A DNA stretch of 46,241 nt from an uncultured Sterolibacterium sp. (GCA_903930535.1 CAIYYX010000219.1:1-46241); one strand, 5' to 3'. Counted from the first letter of the stretch, positions 8,778 through 19,056 are shown. Numbers and translations: made by a program. The notes: a model not told the origin generated them from the sequence alone.

Positions 8778-10496
8778 ATGCAGACGCCCATCGGCGATTT
8801 CGCAAAGAGACGCATGCCAGGCATGCTCTGGCTCACTGCCGTCGCCGCATGGATGGGCACGGCGGCGGCGCAGCAGGTCCCAGACGCCGGACAGATATTG
8901 CGCGAGACGCGGCCCCTGCCCGCGCCAGCGAAGCCTCCCCCCACCATCGACCTCGGCGTGCCGGTCAAGCCTGCGATGCGGCCAGACGCCGGCCTGGGCG
9001 TGCAGGTCAGGGAGTTCCGCTTCACCGGCATCACCCTGTTCAAGCCCGAGCAACTGCAGGCTCTTCTCTCCGACAGAATTGGCAAGACGCTCGGTTTCGA
9101 CGAACTGGAAACGGCGGCCAATACCATCACGGTGTTCTACCGCCAGCATGGATACTTCGGCGCCACGGCCTATCTGCCGGCGCAGGAAATCAAGGACGGG
9201 GCGGTCGAGATCACGGTGGTCGAAGGCCGCCTGGGGAAAATAAGGCTCAAGCGTATGCCCGAAGTGCGGCTGAAGGAGAGCATCGCGCGCGGTTATCTGG
9301 ATCATATTCCCCTGGACAGGCCCCTGAGCGAAAGAGAGGTGGAGCGGGCCTTGCTGCTGCTCAACGATTTGCCCGGGATCAGCGTCAGCGGCGTGCTGGA
9401 ACCCGGTGAGACGCCCGGTACGGGTGATCTCGTCATCCAGATGAACGAAGGCAAACTGCTCTCCGGCAGCGTCGAACTCGACAACAGCGGCTCGCGCTCG
9501 ACCGGCGAGTACCGGGCGGGCGCGGGGGTGACTGTGAACAACCCGTCGGGTCGGGGCGATCAATTGAATCTGCGGGCGCTGCGAGCGCAGGCGGGCGGCA
9601 TGAATAACGTAGCCGCAAGTTACGCAATTCCGATCAACAGCATGGGCACCAAGGCGGAGATCAATTACAGCACACTCGATTATCGGCTCGGCAAGGACTT
9701 CGCGGCATTGAAGGCTTCCGGCAAGGCGGAGGTGGTCGGGGCAAAAGTTTCGCACTCTATCGTGCGCTCGCGCTCGGTGAACGTCATCGGCCAGGTCGGC
9801 GTCGAGAGCAAGAAGCTCGAAGACCGGATAGATTCCACCAACAGCAGCAACGACAAGTCGTCGAGGAACCTGTCGCTGCGCCTGGCCGTCGACCGCAGCG
9901 ACGACTGGCTGGGCGGCGGCTCCAATTACCTGGCCTTGACCTACCTTCGCGGCCGGCTCGCCCTGGATACGCCCAGCGTCAGCGCCCAGGACGCGGCGCC
10001 GGACGGTCGCCAGACCCAGGGTATGTTCCAGAAGTGGAACTACTCTCTGTCGCGCCAGCAGGTCATCGCTGCGCAATGGTCGATGTATGCGGCGGTCTCC
10101 GGCCAGGGCGCGCAGAAGAATCTCGACAGCAGCGAGAAGTTTTCCCTGGGCGGCCCTTACGGCGTACGCGCCTATCCTGTGGCCCAGGCCTCGGGCGATG
10201 AAGGCGTGGTGGCCAATGTGGAACTGCGCTACCTCCTGCCGCAAACCATCTTGCCGGGCGAATGGATGCTGAGCGGTTTCGTCGATGCCGGGCGGGCGCG
10301 GATCAACAAGGAGCCCCTGGTCACGGACACCAATAACATCCAGAGGCTTTACGCCAGCGGCATAGGCCTGAGCTGGACCGGCTACCGCGGGGTGAACCTG
10401 CGCACCTCGCTGGCCTGGAGCGGCACGGAGCGCACCCAGGCGGAAGTCAGCGACCGCAATCCAAGACTCTATATGCAGATGTCCATGGGGTTCTAG
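8778..10496 (+). CDS. TpsB-type outer-membrane transporter (ShlB/FhaC family)
   Basis: 572 residues from ATG 8778. The N-terminus has a signal peptide ending near TAAAQQ. Two POTRA-like domains follow (about 75-225; the first begins VQVREFRFTGITLF), then a 16-strand-type barrel that ends in the terminal phenylalanine typical of outer-membrane proteins. GGPYGVRAYPVAQASGDEG is the conserved region of the loop that enters the pore. Family members export one large TpsA partner in two-partner secretion. No TpsA gene is in the window, so this is an orphan transporter here. GAGG is 12 bases upstream of ATG 8778, a long spacing; ATG 8814 (MPGMLWL) is an alternative start that keeps the signal peptide. 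The upstream region is AT-rich. Confidence 0.87.
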   Translation: MQTPIGDFAKRRMPGMLWLTAVAAWMGTAAAQQVPDAGQILRETRPLPAPAKPPPTIDLGVPVKPAMRPDAGLGVQVREFRFTGITLFKPEQLQALLSDRIGKTLGFDELETAANTITVFYRQHGYFGATAYLPAQEIKDGAVEITVVEGRLGKIRLKRMPEVRLKESIARGYLDHIPLDRPLSEREVERALLLLNDLPGISVSGVLEPGETPGTGDLVIQMNEGKLLSGSVELDNSGSRSTGEYRAGAGVTVNNPSGRGDQLNLRALRAQAGGMNNVAASYAIPINSMGTKAEINYSTLDYRLGKDFAALKASGKAEVVGAKVSHSIVRSRSVNVIGQVGVESKKLEDRIDSTNSSNDKSSRNLSLRLAVDRSDDWLGGGSNYLALTYLRGRLALDTPSVSAQDAAPDGRQTQGMFQKWNYSLSRQQVIAAQWSMYAAVSGQGAQKNLDSSEKFSLGGPYGVRAYPVAQASGDEGVVANVELRYLLPQTILPGEWMLSGFVDAGRARINKEPLVTDTNNIQRLYASGIGLSWTGYRGVNLRTSLAWSGTERTQAEVSDRNPRLYMQMSMGF

Positions 10497-10533
10497 TCGG
10501 AACGACAACCCAGGGCACTTGTGCCGCGAAGTG
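10497..10533. repeat. Dispersed repeat B, single partial copy
   Basis: The sequence from TCGGAACGACAACC through CAGGGCACTTGTGCC matches the right half of the 55-bp unit that is tandemly repeated at 45956-46065. It begins directly at the TAG stop of the TpsB gene. Confidence 0.8.
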
Positions 10534-10543
10534 GTACTCGCTG

Positions 10544-10596
10544 GTAGGTCGGCCTTTAGGCCGACAGTGGTACAGTCGGCCTAAAGACCGACCTAC
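10544..10596. repeat. Palindromic repeat A, inverted pair
   Basis: Two 22-bp arms (10544-10565 and 10575-10596; 21 of 22 complementary) around a 9-base loop. Each arm is itself nearly palindromic (GTCGGCC...GGCCGAC). The right end overlaps the first base of the response-regulator stop codon on the minus strand. It may act as a transcription end between convergent genes. Confidence 0.85.
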
Positions 10597-11255
10597 TACA
10601 GCTCAGGTTTGTCCTGAGGACCGTGCAGGATGGCATAGCGGGTCAGTTCCGCGGGGCTGTGCAGGTCGAGCTTGTGCATGATGTTGCGGCGGTGCACTTC
10701 GACCGTGGTGGCGGCGATGCGCAGCAGGACTGAGATCTCTTGCGATGACTTGCCATCGGACAATAATTGCAAAACCTCGCGCTCGCGAATTCCCAGATTC
10801 TGGATTTCATTTTGCTTGACAGGCCTCTTGTCGCCCAGACGGTCAGCCTCCCTCATGATGCCGACAATCTCCTCGCACAGGTAGATCTGGCCGGAATAAA
10901 CGGTGCGTATCGCCTGCACCAGTTCGTGGCCTCCGGATGCCTTGACCACGTAACCCCTGGCGCCTGCATCGAGCATCTGCAGGATGATGCGGCGATCGAA
11001 ATAGGTGGAAAGCCCGACCACCTTGACGCCGGGGCACTTCTCTATCAGGCGGCGCGTGGTTTCGATGCCATCCAGACCCGGCATGCCGATGTCCATGACG
11101 ACCACGTCGGGCGGATCCTGCTCAGCCAGGCGCAGGGTCTCGTGGCCGTCGCAGGCCTCGGCCACCACGTCGATGTCGTCTTCATACTCCAGCACGGAGC
11201 GCAGAGCCTCGCGCAAGATCCTGTGATCGTCGGCGAGCATGACCCGGATGCCCAT
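10596..11255 (-). CDS. NarL/LuxR-family response regulator
   Basis: 219 residues. The receiver domain (1-120) has the acidic pair D9-D10, phospho-acceptor D55 (VVVMDIGMPG) and a conserved lysine in GYVVKAS. The C-terminal LuxR helix-turn-helix (about 150-210) has REREVLQLLSDGKSSQEI and the recognition-helix region TTVEVHRRNIMHKL. It is a DNA-binding transcription factor. Its ATG shares one base with the TGA of the kinase gene (TGATG), so the two are translationally coupled and almost certainly a cognate pair. The target genes are not known. Confidence 0.92.
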   Translation of the reverse strand: MGIRVMLADDHRILREALRSVLEYEDDIDVVAEACDGHETLRLAEQDPPDVVVMDIGMPGLDGIETTRRLIEKCPGVKVVGLSTYFDRRIILQMLDAGARGYVVKASGGHELVQAIRTVYSGQIYLCEEIVGIMREADRLGDKRPVKQNEIQNLGIREREVLQLLSDGKSSQEISVLLRIAATTVEVHRRNIMHKLDLHSPAELTRYAILHGPQDKPEL

Positions 11256-14200
11256 CAGCGCAATACCTTCGCGGTATTCACGGGCGCGGTCAGGGTGATG
11301 GTGGTGCCATCGCCCGGCCTGCTGTCGACATTCATCTCGCCGCCGATGAGACTGATTCTCTCCTTCACTCCGAGCAGGCCAAGGCCGCCGCCCATGGCGG
11401 GTTCGGAGAGGGTCTTCTGGTAGTCGAAACCGCAGCCTGAGTCAGTCACCGCCAGCGTCAAATGGCCATCCTTGCGTATCGAGGTGACGACCGCCCGGTT
11501 CACCTTGGCATGCTTGAAGACATTCATCAGCAGTTCGCGCACGGCGCGGAACACGGTAATGCGCTGCCTCTCGTCCAGGGGCTTGGGCTTGCCGTCGTCG
11601 TGGATGTCAACGGTCAAGCCATAGACCCGGTTCATCTCGTCTCCCAGCCATTCCAGCGCCGGCACCAATCCCCCCGTGTACAACACGGGCGGGGAGAGTT
11701 GCAGGGCCAGGGAGCGCACCGACTTGTTGGCCTGATCGACCAGGCTCTCGATCTCCTTCACCAACTCCTGGGGTTCGCACTGCTTGTTGTGGAGCGAGGA
11801 CAGCTTTATCTTGATGATGGCCATGACTTGGCCCAAGTCGTCGTGCAGGTCCTGGGCCAGGGCGCGGCGTTCCCTGTCCTCGGTGAGGGTGAGTTCGGCC
11901 GATAGCTGGGAGAGTTGGGCCGTGCGGGTTTTCACCTGCTCCTCAAGGGATTCGGCCATATGGCGCAAAGCTTCCGCCGACTCCTCCGCGGCGCGCTTGG
12001 TTTCGCTGATGTCGGCGTAGGTGATGATGACGCCGTCTATGCTCCCGTCCTCCTTGCGGTAGGGCAGCATGTGGCGGAGGAACCAGCGATCATTCTTCAG
12101 ACGCATCTCGCGCTGCAGCGGCGACTGGTTCTCCAGAACCAGGGCTGCATCGGCTTGCAGGTCCGGGCCGGTGTTCTTCGGCGAGAAATCGTTTATGGGT
12201 CGGCCGATGTCGCTCTGGATGATGTTGCACAGATTCCGGGTCGCCGGGGTGAACCACTTGATGTGGAAATCGCGGCTTAAGCAGATGGTGGCGATTTCAC
12301 TGCTGTCCAGGAGGTTCTTCAGGTCGGTGTTGGCCGTCTCCAGCTCGACGACCTTGTTCTCCAACTGCTGGTTGACCGAGGACAGTTCCTCGTTCAGCGA
12401 CTGCAGTTCTTCCTTGGAGCTTTCCAACTCTTCATTGATCGACTGCAACTCCTCGTTGACCGAGATGATTTCCTCGTTCGAGGCATTGAGATCCTCGTTG
12501 GAAGATTCCAGTCGCTCTATGGTGTTCTGCAGGTCTTCCTTGGTGGCACTCAGCTCTTCCTCGAGTTGGCGAACCAGGGTGGATTCCGTCACCTCCAGAT
12601 CGACAGCATGGGGACCGAGGGGCATGTCCTCGAAGACGACCAGGAGCAGGGTGCTGCCGTCCTCCCCGGTTCCTGCCGGGGTGACGGAGAGCCGCACCGG
12701 GTGGAATTTTCCCTCGCGCTTCACCCGTGCGTCGGAGACGAGCACGGTCGCCTTGGATTTCGTGGCCTCGCGCACGGCGCTCCTTACGCGCGAGCGCAGG
12801 CCGTCGCGCAGTTGCGCGAGCAGATCCCGGGTCGGCGCGCCGCGCGGGCGCAGCAGAAAACCTTCCGTCGGCCCGGAGAAGTAGAGCGCCTCGAAACGGG
12901 TGTTGATCAGCACCGCTGCCGGGGTGAAGCGGTCGAGAATGATTTGCTGAGTAGCCGCGGAAAGCTGCGATACGCGCAGCGGCAGCCGCCAGGGTTCCGC
13001 CGTTGCCGTTGCCGTTGCCGTTGCAGTTGCAGTTGCCGTTGCCGTCCGGGGCAGAGCGGGACGAATGATCTTGTCTGCAGCGAGATGGCGGAAGATGCGC
13101 CATTTCTTCGAGACCGGCGGAAAGATGTCTTCGCTACCCGCCGTCTCGGCGCTGCCCAGGAACAGGAAGCCGCCGGGGCGCAGGCCGAAATGGAACAGGG
13201 AGAGAATTTTTTTCTGCAGCTCGGCCTCGAGATAGATCAGGACGTTGCGGCAGCTGATGCCGTCCAGGCGCGAATAGGGCGGGTCAACGGCGAGGTTGTG
13301 CCGGCCGAACACCACGGTGTCGCGAAGTTCACGGCTCACCTGGTAGTGGTGAATGTCGGCCTTTTCGCTGAAGAAGTGGCGCAGGCGCTCTGGCGAGACT
13401 TGCGCCGCGATGCCGGAAGGATAGCTGCCGGCCCTTGCCAGGGAGAGCGACTCCTCATTGGTGTCGCTGGCGAAGATCTGCACGGGGCAATGCTTGCCGG
13501 CTCTGCGCACCTGTTCAAGGAGCAGCATGGCGATGGAGTAGGCCTCCTCTCCCGTGGCGCAGCCGGGCACCCAGACGCGAATCGCCTCGCCGTTTACCTT
13601 TTCGTCGACCAGCGGAATGATGACCTCTTTCTCGAGCAGCTCCCAGGCATCCGGGTCGCGGAAGAATTCGGTGACGCTGATGAACAGATCCTTGAAGAGG
13701 GCGTCGACTTCCGCCGGTTCCTGTTTCAGCAATGCGATGTATCTGTCCCAGCCCACGATGGAGCGCAGTCCCATGCGCCGCTGGATGCGCCGCAACAGGG
13801 TGCTGCGCTTGTAGCCGGAGAAGTTGTGGCCGCGCAGGGCCTGGACCACGTCGAGAATGTTGTTTACCGCGGCCGTGTTGGCCGCTGTGGTTTCTCCCAT
13901 GGCGTCCATGGGCTTTCCCGAGACATAGGGATGGCTGGCATAGCCGACCAGTATCCCGGGCATTTGCTCCACCGTCAGGACATGTTTGACCAGACCCGTG
14001 CTGATGGCGCTCTGGGGCATGCCGTCGAATTGCGCTGTCTCGGGGTCTTGCGCCAGGACGATGCCGCCGTTGGCATCGATGCTCCTAAGACCGATCGCGC
14101 CGTCGCTGCCGCTGCCCGAGAGGATGATGCCAATCGCATGCTCCTTCTGGTCCCGGCCGAGGGAGGAGAAAAAATGGTCTATCGGCAGACGCGGTCCCTG

Positions 14201-14539
14201 ATGCTCGGGCGGCTTGGAGAAATCCAGCACGCCATCGACGATGGAAGGATAGGTATTGGGGGGAATGGTATAGGCATGGTCGGCGATGAGGCGCATGCCT
14301 GCCTCGGCGGCAATCACCGGCATCGATGTGTATTTGCCGATGATGTCGGCGGCGAGGCTTTTCTGCGTCGGGTAGAGATGCTGGATGACGACGAAGGCGA
14401 TGCCGCTCTTGGCCGGCATCGCCTCGAAGAAGCCGCGTATCGCCTCCAGGCCGCCGGCCGAGGCACCTATGCCTGCGATGCAGGGCTTAGGCTGTCGCGG
14501 CAAGGGGGTCTGATTCTTGACCTTGGAATTTTTCTTCAT
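11255..14539 (-). CDS. CheB-CheR-PAS-histidine kinase fusion protein
   Basis: 1094 residues from ATG 14539. Order: CheB methylesterase-like domain (about 18-200; triad S27 in GIGASAGG, H54 in VIQHLYP, D146 in SGSGSDGAIG), CheR methyltransferase N- and C-domains (about 215-490; SAM motif VPGCATGEEAYSIAM), a Thr-Ala repeat linker (about 498-514), and an RNA/PAS-like region. A long leucine/glutamate coiled coil (about 640-740), a PAS domain (about 740-850), a HisKA_3-type dimerisation domain (ALAQDLHDDLGQ, His near 895) and a HATPase (GGGLGLLGVKERI) follow. Such fusions link methylation-like chemistry to phosphotransfer; the input is unknown. The partner is the overlapping LuxR-type regulator. 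ATG 14539 fits related proteins, but an in-frame ATG at 14650 has a better ribosome site (AGGA, 6 bases) and would add 37 residues. Confidence 0.9.
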   Translation of the reverse strand: MKKNSKVKNQTPLPRQPKPCIAGIGASAGGLEAIRGFFEAMPAKSGIAFVVIQHLYPTQKSLAADIIGKYTSMPVIAAEAGMRLIADHAYTIPPNTYPSIVDGVLDFSKPPEHQGPRLPIDHFFSSLGRDQKEHAIGIILSGSGSDGAIGLRSIDANGGIVLAQDPETAQFDGMPQSAISTGLVKHVLTVEQMPGILVGYASHPYVSGKPMDAMGETTAANTAAVNNILDVVQALRGHNFSGYKRSTLLRRIQRRMGLRSIVGWDRYIALLKQEPAEVDALFKDLFISVTEFFRDPDAWELLEKEVIIPLVDEKVNGEAIRVWVPGCATGEEAYSIAMLLLEQVRRAGKHCPVQIFASDTNEESLSLARAGSYPSGIAAQVSPERLRHFFSEKADIHHYQVSRELRDTVVFGRHNLAVDPPYSRLDGISCRNVLIYLEAELQKKILSLFHFGLRPGGFLFLGSAETAGSEDIFPPVSKKWRIFRHLAADKIIRPALPRTATATATATATATATAEPWRLPLRVSQLSAATQQIILDRFTPAAVLINTRFEALYFSGPTEGFLLRPRGAPTRDLLAQLRDGLRSRVRSAVREATKSKATVLVSDARVKREGKFHPVRLSVTPAGTGEDGSTLLLVVFEDMPLGPHAVDLEVTESTLVRQLEEELSATKEDLQNTIERLESSNEDLNASNEEIISVNEELQSINEELESSKEELQSLNEELSSVNQQLENKVVELETANTDLKNLLDSSEIATICLSRDFHIKWFTPATRNLCNIIQSDIGRPINDFSPKNTGPDLQADAALVLENQSPLQREMRLKNDRWFLRHMLPYRKEDGSIDGVIITYADISETKRAAEESAEALRHMAESLEEQVKTRTAQLSQLSAELTLTEDRERRALAQDLHDDLGQVMAIIKIKLSSLHNKQCEPQELVKEIESLVDQANKSVRSLALQLSPPVLYTGGLVPALEWLGDEMNRVYGLTVDIHDDGKPKPLDERQRITVFRAVRELLMNVFKHAKVNRAVVTSIRKDGHLTLAVTDSGCGFDYQKTLSEPAMGGGLGLLGVKERISLIGGEMNVDSRPGDGTTITLTAPVNTAKVLR
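12999..13046. repeat. Hexanucleotide tandem repeat inside the kinase gene
   Basis: Eight units of GCCGTT with two GCAGTT variants and a final GCCGTC. On the coding strand they encode alternating Thr and Ala between the CheR and PAS parts. Copy-number change would keep the frame and alter only linker length. Confidence 0.9.
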
Positions 14540-14710
14540 ACCATTTTTCGAACTTGCGCCAGATTGTGTCCCAAAGTCAGGTTCGCCATAGGGTCTTGAC
14601 TCGTGGTTCGCACAATTTCGTAGGTGCATAAATAATTTCCTATTCAGCATAACAAATCCTGCTGCATTCCGCTGCGGAATATTTTTGTCGCGCGGGATTA
14701 AACTGTCGTA

Positions 14711-17527
14711 ATGCCCGAATCCGCCGCCCGCCAAGACGCCGAAGCGTCTACCCTCGCCCTGCTGGAGATTGTCCGCAATTTGCTGCGGGAAACCCGTCCG
14801 GGGCAGGCGATCACCGTTACCCTGGACAGCGCTCTCGAACGCGACCTTGAGTTGGACAGCATGGCGCGCGTGGAACTGCTGCTCAGGGTCGGGCAGCATT
14901 TTTCCGTGACCCTGCCCGAGGCCGCACTGGCCGAGGCGGAAACGCCGCGCGATGTGCTGCGCTTCCTGGGCATGGCGGTGCCGCAGGCTCACCCGTCGCG
15001 TGTGGCCGTTATCGCCGCAGAGCGCCAGGTCGAGTTGCCCACCGCCGCGCTCACTCTGCTCGAGGTATTGGAATGGCACGCCTGCCGTCAGCCCGCTCGC
15101 GTCCATGTGCTCTTGATCGGCGAAGACGGGCGCGAGGAATCCCTCTCCTATGCTGCGCTGCTGGAGTCGGCGCGCTTGATCGCCGCAGGCCTGCAGAGGC
15201 GCGGCCTGCAGGCAGGGCAGACGGTGGCGCTGATGCTGCCCACGGGTTTCGCTTACCTCGAGTCCTTCTTCGCAGTCCTGATCGCGGGCGGCATTCCCGT
15301 GCCCATCTACCCACCGGCCAGGGTCGCACAAATCGAGGAGCACCTGCGCCGTCACGCGCGCATCCTGGCCAATGCCGAGGCTGCGTTGATGATTACCGTG
15401 GGGCAGGCAAAACCGGTGGCGATCATGCTGCGGGCTGCGGTGCCCAGTCTCGCGGCGATGGTCACGCCCGGCGAACTGAAGGAAGGAGAGAACGAGAAAG
15501 CGAAGCCAATCCCTTGCCCCTTGCACACCCAGGACATCGCCTTTCTGCAATACACCTCGGGCAGCACCGGCGACCCCAAGGGCGTGGCGCTCACCCATGC
15601 CAATCTCCTGGCCAATATCCGCGCCATGGGTCAGGCGGCGGCAGTCGGTCCGGAAGACGTATTCGTCTCCTGGCTGCCCCTCTATCACGACATGGGTTTG
15701 ATCGGCGCCTGGCTGGGATCGCTCTACTTCGGCATGCCCCTGGTGCTCATGTCCCCGCTCTCCTTTCTCTCCCGGCCGGCCAGGTGGCTCAAGGCGGTGT
15801 CTGACCATCGCGGCACGATTTCCGCGGCGCCCAATTTTGCCTATGAGCTCTGCCTGAAGAAGATTGATGACGCGGACCTGGAGGGCGTGGACCTGTCGTC
15901 CCTAAGGCTTGCCTTCAACGGTGCCGAGACGGTGAGCCCGGTCACCGTGGAGAGTTTCGCGAGTCACTTTTCCGCTTGCGGCTTCTCCCGCGAGGCGATC
16001 ACCCCGGTGTATGGCCTGGCCGAGTGTTCCGTGGGCTTAGCCTTCCCGCCGCTCGAGCGCGGACCCTTGATCGATCGCGTCGTGCGCGAGCCCTTTGCGC
16101 GCGAGGGCAGGGCTGTGCCCGCTGCTGACATTGCCACCGATGTTGGCAGCGATGTTCTCACCATTGTTTCCTGCGGCCGGCCGTTGCCCGGTCACGATAT
16201 CCGCATCGTCGATGAAGCCGGCGTCGAGTTGCCAGAGCGTTGCGTCGGTCGCCTGGAATTTCGCGGACCTTCGGCCACGCGCGGCTATCACCGCAATCCC
16301 GAAGCCACGGCGAAACTGTTTCACGAAGGCTGGCTGGACTCGGGCGACCTGGCCTACAGGGCAGCGGGGGAAATCTATATCGCCGGAAGATCCAAGGACC
16401 TCATCATTCGCGCCGGCCGCAACATTTATCCCTACGATCTGGAGGAGACCGTCGGCAATCTGCCGGGCGTGAGACGCGGTTGCGTCGCGGTGTTCGCCGC
16501 CAGCGATGCAGCCGGAGGCACGGAGCAACTGGTGGTGCTGGCAGAAGTCCGTGAGCGCTCCTTGCAATACAGCGCGGAACTGCGCAGGCTTATTTCGGAC
16601 GCCACCATCGACGTCATCGGCATGCCTGCAGACGACATTGTCCTGGCTCCGCCCCATGCCGTGCTCAAGACTTCCAGCGGCAAGATACGCCGGGCTGCAG
16701 CTCGCGCCGCCTACGAGAGCGGCGAGGTGGCAAGGGAATTCACACCCGTACGCTGGCAGCAGGCAAGACTCGTGCTGATGCTCGCCAAGGCCCGCATCGC
16801 CCTGCTCGCAAGACAGTTTTCCCGAAGGGGCTATGCTCTCTGGTGCTGGATGGTTTTCCTGCTCCTGGCGACGCCTGCGGCAGCGCTCATCATTTTGTCG
16901 GGAAAACCCGAACGGGGGCGGCGCATCGCCCGTCTCGCGGCTTCAGCCTTCCTGCAGCTTTGTCGCTTGACGCCGTCCGTGAAGGGGATGGCGTCTCTGC
17001 CGGCAGCATCCCACGTGCTGATGGTCAATCACGCCAGCTATCTCGATGCGATATTGCTCTTTGCCATCCTGCCGCCGACATACAGCTATGTCGCCAAGCG
17101 GGAACTGCAGGATTCCAGGCTGTTGCTTGTCGTGCTGCAGGGGCTGGGCGTGCTCTTCGTCGAACGCTTCGATGTCAGGCAGAGCGTCGCCAGCGTGGAC
17201 GAGATGGTGGCGGCATTGCAGGCCGGGCAGAAACTCGTCATCTTTCCCGAGGGCACCTTCAGCCGCGAATCCGGTTTGAAGCCCTTCGCCCTGGGCGGCT
17301 TCGTCACCGCTTGCCGCGCAAAGGTTCCCGTCGTGGTCTGCGCGCTGCGCGGCGCACGCGCCGTGTTGAGGGACGAGACCTGGCTGCCGCAACGGGGGGG
17401 AATTTCATTCGAAATCGGGGCGGTACTCCCGCCTTCAGGCAGTGACTGGTCCGCCGCGCTTTCCCTGGCCAATGCTGCGCGGCGAGTCATGCTGCCTCTG
17501 TCCGGCGAGCACGATAGCGATGCGTAG
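14711..17527 (+). CDS. Acyl carrier / acyl-adenylating enzyme / acyltransferase fusion
   Basis: 938 residues in three parts. Residues 10-90 resemble an acyl carrier domain, with the phosphopantetheine serine probably S50 in [11 protein letters not shown]. Residues 115-680 are an AMP-binding enzyme most like fatty-acyl-AMP ligases, with the P-loop [16 protein letters not shown] near 280-295, YGLAECS, and LDSGDLAY. After a hydrophobic segment (about 709-730) comes a PlsC-type acyltransferase with NHASYLD (near 773) and [11 protein letters not shown]. The simplest reading is that a fatty acid is activated as acyl-AMP, loaded on the carrier domain, and transferred to a membrane acceptor such as a lysophospholipid or glycerol phosphate. 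No chain length or acceptor can be read. It is divergent from the kinase gene. The ATG lacks a clear ribosome site. Its stop codon lies in a repeat. Confidence 0.85.
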   Translation: MPESAARQDAEASTLALLEIVRNLLRETRPGQAITVTLDSALERDLELDSMARVELLLRVGQHFSVTLPEAALAEAETPRDVLRFLGMAVPQAHPSRVAVIAAERQVELPTAALTLLEVLEWHACRQPARVHVLLIGEDGREESLSYAALLESARLIAAGLQRRGLQAGQTVALMLPTGFAYLESFFAVLIAGGIPVPIYPPARVAQIEEHLRRHARILANAEAALMITVGQAKPVAIMLRAAVPSLAAMVTPGELKEGENEKAKPIPCPLHTQDIAFLQYTSGSTGDPKGVALTHANLLANIRAMGQAAAVGPEDVFVSWLPLYHDMGLIGAWLGSLYFGMPLVLMSPLSFLSRPARWLKAVSDHRGTISAAPNFAYELCLKKIDDADLEGVDLSSLRLAFNGAETVSPVTVESFASHFSACGFSREAITPVYGLAECSVGLAFPPLERGPLIDRVVREPFAREGRAVPAADIATDVGSDVLTIVSCGRPLPGHDIRIVDEAGVELPERCVGRLEFRGPSATRGYHRNPEATAKLFHEGWLDSGDLAYRAAGEIYIAGRSKDLIIRAGRNIYPYDLEETVGNLPGVRRGCVAVFAASDAAGGTEQLVVLAEVRERSLQYSAELRRLISDATIDVIGMPADDIVLAPPHAVLKTSSGKIRRAAARAAYESGEVAREFTPVRWQQARLVLMLAKARIALLARQFSRRGYALWCWMVFLLLATPAAALIILSGKPERGRRIARLAASAFLQLCRLTPSVKGMASLPAASHVLMVNHASYLDAILLFAILPPTYSYVAKRELQDSRLLLVVLQGLGVLFVERFDVRQSVASVDEMVAALQAGQKLVIFPEGTFSRESGLKPFALGGFVTACRAKVPVVVCALRGARAVLRDETWLPQRGGISFEIGAVLPPSGSDWSAALSLANAARRVMLPLSGEHDSDA

Positions 17528-17568
17528 GTAGGGCTTTCGACGGAGACACCCGGACGGGTGCAGCCCGA
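17523..17568. repeat. Mosaic repeat A', copy 1
   Basis: Inverted copy of 23067-23112, about 41 of 46 positions alike. It begins CGTAGG and includes the TAG stop (17525-17527) of the fusion gene. The following bases to 17580 (CAGTCGGGCTTA) continue the palindromic family. Confidence 0.8.
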
Positions 17569-17607
17569 CAGTCGGGCTTAGTATTCCGCGGGATGTTAAA
17601 ATCCATC

Positions 17608-18999
17608 ATGATAAGAACACGCTTCGCACCCAGCCCGACGGGTTTCCTCCATATCGGCGGCGCCCGCACCGCGCTCTTCGCCTGGGCCTATGCCCGCCGC
17701 CACGGCGGCAGCTTCATCCTGCGCATCGAGGATACCGATGTCGCCCGCTCCACGCCCGCAGCCGTGCAGGCCATACTCGACGGCATGGAGTGGCTGGGCC
17801 TCGGCTATGACGAGGGGCCTTATTACCAGATGCAACGCATGGATCGCTACAAGGAGGTGATCCAACAGATGCTCTCTGCCGGCACGGCCTACCATTGCTA
17901 CACATCGGCAGATGAACTGGAAAAAATGCGCGAGGAGCAGCGCGCCAGAAATGAGAAGCCCCGCTACGACGGGCTCTGGCGCCCGGAGGAAGGCAAGGCA
18001 TTGCCGCGGCCGCCTGCCGGTGTTCTTGCCGCGGTGCGCTTCAGGAATCCGACGGAGGGCGTGGTCAGTTGGCACGATCTGGTCAAGGGTCCGATAGCGA
18101 TAGCCAACGCCGAGCTCGACGACTTCGTCATCGCCCGCGGCGATGGTACGCCGACCTACAATTTTTGCGTCGTGGTCGACGACTGGGACATGAACATCAG
18201 CCATGTCATCCGCGGTGACGACCATGTCAATAACACGCCGCGCCAGATCAACATCTTCAAGGCGCTGGGGGCGCCGCTGCCCCTCTACGGGCATCTCTCG
18301 ATGATACTTGGCGATGACGGGCAGAAGCTCTCGAAGCGCCATGGCGCGGTCTCGGTGATGCAGTACGAGGAGGAGGGCTATCTGCCCGAGGCGGTGCTGA
18401 ACTACCTGGCGCGGCTGGGCTGGTCGCACGGCGACGAAGAGACCTTCACCATGGAGCAGTTCTGCGCATGGTTCGATCTCGACCACATCACCGCTTCAGC
18501 CGCCCAGTTCAATACCGAGAAGCTGAACTGGCTGAACGCCCATTACCTGAAGCAGGCCGACGACTCCCGCCTGGCAGCCGCAACGGTTCGGCGTCTGGAA
18601 AGACAAGGAATCGATGCCGCGGGCTTTCCCGGACTTCCCCGCGTCATGGCGCTCTACAAGGAGCGCGTGAGCAATCTCAACGAATTGGCCGATGCCGCCC
18701 ATCCCTTCTGCGTCGCCCTCCATCCTTCCCCCGAACTGCTGGCGCTGCATCTGACCGGCCCGGTTCGAGGCGCGCTTGCGACGCTGTCGGAAAGATTCAA
18801 GACGGTTGACTGGCAGGCTCAGGACTTGTCGCTGGCGATCAAGGCGACGATAGCCGAGCATGGCCTGAAAATGCCGCAGCTGGCCATTCCCTTGCGCGTG
18901 GTGCTGCTCGGCCAGCCGCAGTCGCCGGCGATAGACGCCGTGCTCGAGGTGCTCGGCCGCGAGCGCGTCCTGGAGCGCATCGGGCGCGTGACGGGCTAA
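17608..18999 (+). CDS. gltX: Glutamate-tRNA ligase
   Basis: 463 residues of class I glutamyl-tRNA synthetase. It starts [20 protein letters not shown] with the HIGH-type motif at the N-terminus and has KLSKRHGA (KMSKS-type) near 240. It charges tRNA-Glu in the cytoplasm. ATG 17608 matches related proteins; ATG 17593, five codons upstream, is possible, and neither has a good ribosome site. The 3' end is odd: 46 coding bases (18933-18978) recur exactly at 20141-20186, where the same frame continues to a different tail, LARIL, and a stop, instead of IGRVTG. This suggests that something inserted at the 3' end and rebuilt it. The enzyme itself looks full length and intact. Confidence 0.95.
   Translation: MIRTRFAPSPTGFLHIGGARTALFAWAYARRHGGSFILRIEDTDVARSTPAAVQAILDGMEWLGLGYDEGPYYQMQRMDRYKEVIQQMLSAGTAYHCYTSADELEKMREEQRARNEKPRYDGLWRPEEGKALPRPPAGVLAAVRFRNPTEGVVSWHDLVKGPIAIANAELDDFVIARGDGTPTYNFCVVVDDWDMNISHVIRGDDHVNNTPRQINIFKALGAPLPLYGHLSMILGDDGQKLSKRHGAVSVMQYEEEGYLPEAVLNYLARLGWSHGDEETFTMEQFCAWFDLDHITASAAQFNTEKLNWLNAHYLKQADDSRLAAATVRRLERQGIDAAGFPGLPRVMALYKERVSNLNELADAAHPFCVALHPSPELLALHLTGPVRGALATLSERFKTVDWQAQDLSLAIKATIAEHGLKMPQLAIPLRVVLLGQPQSPAIDAVLEVLGRERVLERIGRVTG
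18933..18978. repeat. 46-bp perfect direct repeat, copy 1 (gltX tail)
   Basis: The last complete stretch shared with 20141-20186, in the coding sequence of gltX (residues [15 protein letters not shown]). The flanking bases differ on both sides. Confidence 0.95.
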
Positions 19000-19056
19000 G
19001 CACCATACGGACAGCGGCTTCTCAAACCAGTCCGGATTCCATTCGGGGCGGATGCA

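Noticed and set aside
8592..10508. 638-codon minus-strand ORF opposite the TpsB gene
   Set aside because: It mirrors the TpsB coding frame and shows no known domain; GC-rich codon bias opens such frames. The last 35 or so codons (8592-8700) lie outside TpsB and look slightly protein-like, but no family was recognised.
12566..14599. 677-codon plus-strand ORF opposite the CheB-CheR kinase
   Set aside because: Shadow frame of the fusion gene; no motif seen.
14540..15808. Extension of the kinase frame to 15808 (1517 codons)
   Set aside because: The extra part runs antisense through the acyl-fusion gene and lacks a domain; the CheB domain begins just after 14539.
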